From Kamptonema sp. UHCC 0994 (lineage in GTDB: Bacteria > Cyanobacteriota > Cyanobacteriia > Cyanobacteriales > Microcoleaceae): a stretch of DNA of 56,772 nucleotides. This document shows positions 55,502 to 56,772 of this stretch, piece after piece (position 1 is the stretch's first letter; each line of letters opens with the position of its first letter). The translations under genes and the position numbers were made by a program. A model generated the notes under the pieces. That model saw only the letters and a list, made by a program, of their open reading frames with translations. It had not been told where the DNA came from and searched no databases. The stretch lies in contig NZ_JARFTR010000079.1 of NCBI RefSeq assembly GCF_029167235.1, positions 1-56,772 of the forward strand, written 5' to 3'.

Positions 55502-56373
55502 GCTAATTTTGCTGCCCCGACAATTCCAGCTTGATTACCTAATTCTGCGATTAATATCTGCAAACCTTCGCGGGAACTGGGGAGGACTCGTTGTTCAATT
55601 TCGGCTTTGACTGTTGGCAAGAAATATTCAGCACCGGCACCGATCCCGCCGCCAATAATAATTGCTTCTGGTGTTAAAATGTAGATAAAATTTGCTAAAC
55701 CTGCACCAAGATATCGCCCGTATTTTTGCCAATATTCTAATGCTTTAGCATCTCCTGCCTTCGCTAAATTTGCTACTTCTAATGGTTCTAAACCCGTGTC
55801 GCGGCGAATTCCTTGAACGGAAATGTATTGTTCTAAAGAGCCACGATTACCACTATTACATTCTGGGCCATCAGGATTGATAGTGATTAATCCTAATTCT
55901 CCGGCGGTTCCTGTATGACCGACAAATAGTTTACCATCTTGGATAATTGCACCACCTACGCCAGTTCCTAATGTTAGCAAAATTAGGTTCTTAAAGTTGC
56001 GACCGGCACCCAACCAAGCTTCTCCTAATCCTGCACAGTTTGCATCATTTCCTAATACTGTCCGTAAGCCTGTTTTGGCTTCTAACCAATCAGCTAAGGG
56101 GACATCGTGCCAGTTTTTGAGGTTAATTGCTACTCTAGCTATGCGGCCTGTTGCGTCTGCGGGGCCGGGGATACCTACACCGATTGCTTTTACAGAGTTA
56201 GCAGTTGGGTTGAGTTGGGTAATTGCGCCTGCAATTGCAGCTAAAACTGCTTCTGGTGTCGCAGGTTGTGGGGTGGGAACTGTTAAAGATTGGTGACAAG
56301 TCCCGTCTTCGCTGAATCTGCCTAGTTTAATTGCTGTGCCGCCTAAGTCAATGCCGATTACCTGTTTCATCAT
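55486..56373 (-). CDS. ROK-family glucokinase
   Basis: A 295-residue ROK kinase, in cyanobacteria usually an ATP-dependent glucokinase feeding glucose into glycolysis or glycogen metabolism. The phosphate-binding DLGGTAIKLG motif is at the N-terminus. The catalytic Asp is in LGNDANCAGLGEAW, and ATP-binding LTLGTGVGGAII and IIGGGIGAG motifs follow. The ROK zinc site is degraded: the usual GEIGH His is Leu (GELGL), and the CxCGxxGCxE motif reads CNSGNRGSLE with one Cys left. Its C-terminus (IGNW) is encoded in a heptamer repeat. A second ATG directly follows the first (MMKQV). It is monocistronic, oriented as psbA. Confidence 0.9.
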   Translation of the reverse strand: MMKQVIGIDLGGTAIKLGRFSEDGTCHQSLTVPTPQPATPEAVLAAIAGAITQLNPTANSVKAIGVGIPGPADATGRIARVAINLKNWHDVPLADWLEAKTGLRTVLGNDANCAGLGEAWLGAGRNFKNLILLTLGTGVGGAIIQDGKLFVGHTGTAGELGLITINPDGPECNSGNRGSLEQYISVQGIRRDTGLEPLEVANLAKAGDAKALEYWQKYGRYLGAGLANFIYILTPEAIIIGGGIGAGAEYFLPTVKAEIEQRVLPSSREGLQILIAELGNQAGIVGAAKLAIGNW

Positions 56374-56602
56374 TGGTTAGTTGTTAGTTGTTGCTTGTTA
56401 GTTTATTGTAATTCTTTAATTGATTTGGTTGTATAATTAATAATAGTTATGGTGAAAGTGACATTATTAATCAAAAAATATAAGGCGATCGGCGATAGTT
56501 TGACAGCGCCATCTCTTATATTGATAAATATCGTACCAAAGTTGAAGGCGTATTTTCATCCCTGAAATTGTTTTTTCTACTGTTTTGTCTACTTTCCCCA
56601 AC
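56374..56602. other. glucokinase-psbA intergenic region
   Basis: AT-rich and without a gene that I can support. The glucokinase promoter should lie here on the minus strand. Apart from the psbA terminator directly to the right I see no structured element. Confidence 0.4.
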
Positions 56603-56629
56603 AAAAAACGCTCTCATTTCTGAGAGCGT
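56603..56629 (-). terminator. psbA Rho-independent terminator
   Basis: ACGCTCTCA and TGAGAGCGT form a perfect 9-bp stem (56608-56616 and 56621-56629) with a 4-base loop. On the minus strand it is followed by six T. It lies 24 bases after the psbA stop, as expected for this heavily expressed gene. Confidence 0.88.
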
Positions 56630-56652
56630 CTTTTGTAATCAACAACTAAAAC

Positions 56653-56772
<120 letters not shown>

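Overview
The window is cyanobacterial chromosome. The evidence is very frequent HIP1 octamers (GCGATCGC), the 3' end of psbA (photosystem II D1) at the right edge, cyanobacterial-type hemE, htpG and clpB, heptanucleotide tandem repeats and several families of palindromic dispersed repeats. It most resembles a filamentous Oscillatoria/Kamptonema-type organism. The gene set matches, from memory, the cylindrospermopsin (cyr) cluster described for Oscillatoria sp. PCC 6506; I could not verify this by database search.

Left flank (1-9.6 kb): hemE, an NAD-dependent epimerase, a DUF29-like gene, a Uma2-family gene, rpmB, htpG and clpB. The intergenic regions hold MITE-like and REP-like repeats.

Centre (9.8-48.5 kb): a complete cylindrospermopsin-type biosynthetic cluster in four blocks. 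On the minus strand cyrI, cyrG and cyrF lie together. cyrJ is alone on the plus strand. On the minus strand cyrK, cyrA, cyrB and cyrE form a tight unit (gaps of tens of bases or less), preceded by a truncated IS200/IS605-type tnpB that overlaps the cyrK start. On the plus strand cyrH is followed by cyrC and cyrD, which overlap by 4 bp. CyrA makes guanidinoacetate. CyrB (A-PCP-KS-AT-DH-MT-KR-ACP) loads it and adds the first, methylated acetate unit. CyrC (KS-AT-KR-ACP), CyrD and CyrE (KS-AT-DH-KR-ACP) and CyrF (KS-AT-ACP) add four more. CyrG and CyrH are implicated in the uracil ring, CyrJ sulfonates, CyrI hydroxylates C7 and CyrK exports. No APS-kinase (cyrN) or regulator (cyrO) gene is present here, and no thioesterase.

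Right flank (48.6-56.8 kb): a lactoylglutathione lyase, a 35-residue membrane peptide, a VIT/VWA protein, two hypothetical proteins (one an internal duplication), pyrG, a ROK glucokinase and the psbA 3' end.

The pathway itself is known. The points I would look at again lie inside it: CyrH has lost two residues of the amidohydrolase metal site, CyrF ends in a GNAT-like domain where a release domain would be expected, the CyrE dehydratase has Tyr in place of its catalytic His, the CyrB ketoreductase has His in place of its catalytic Tyr, and the cyrK start codon is built from transposase sequence.
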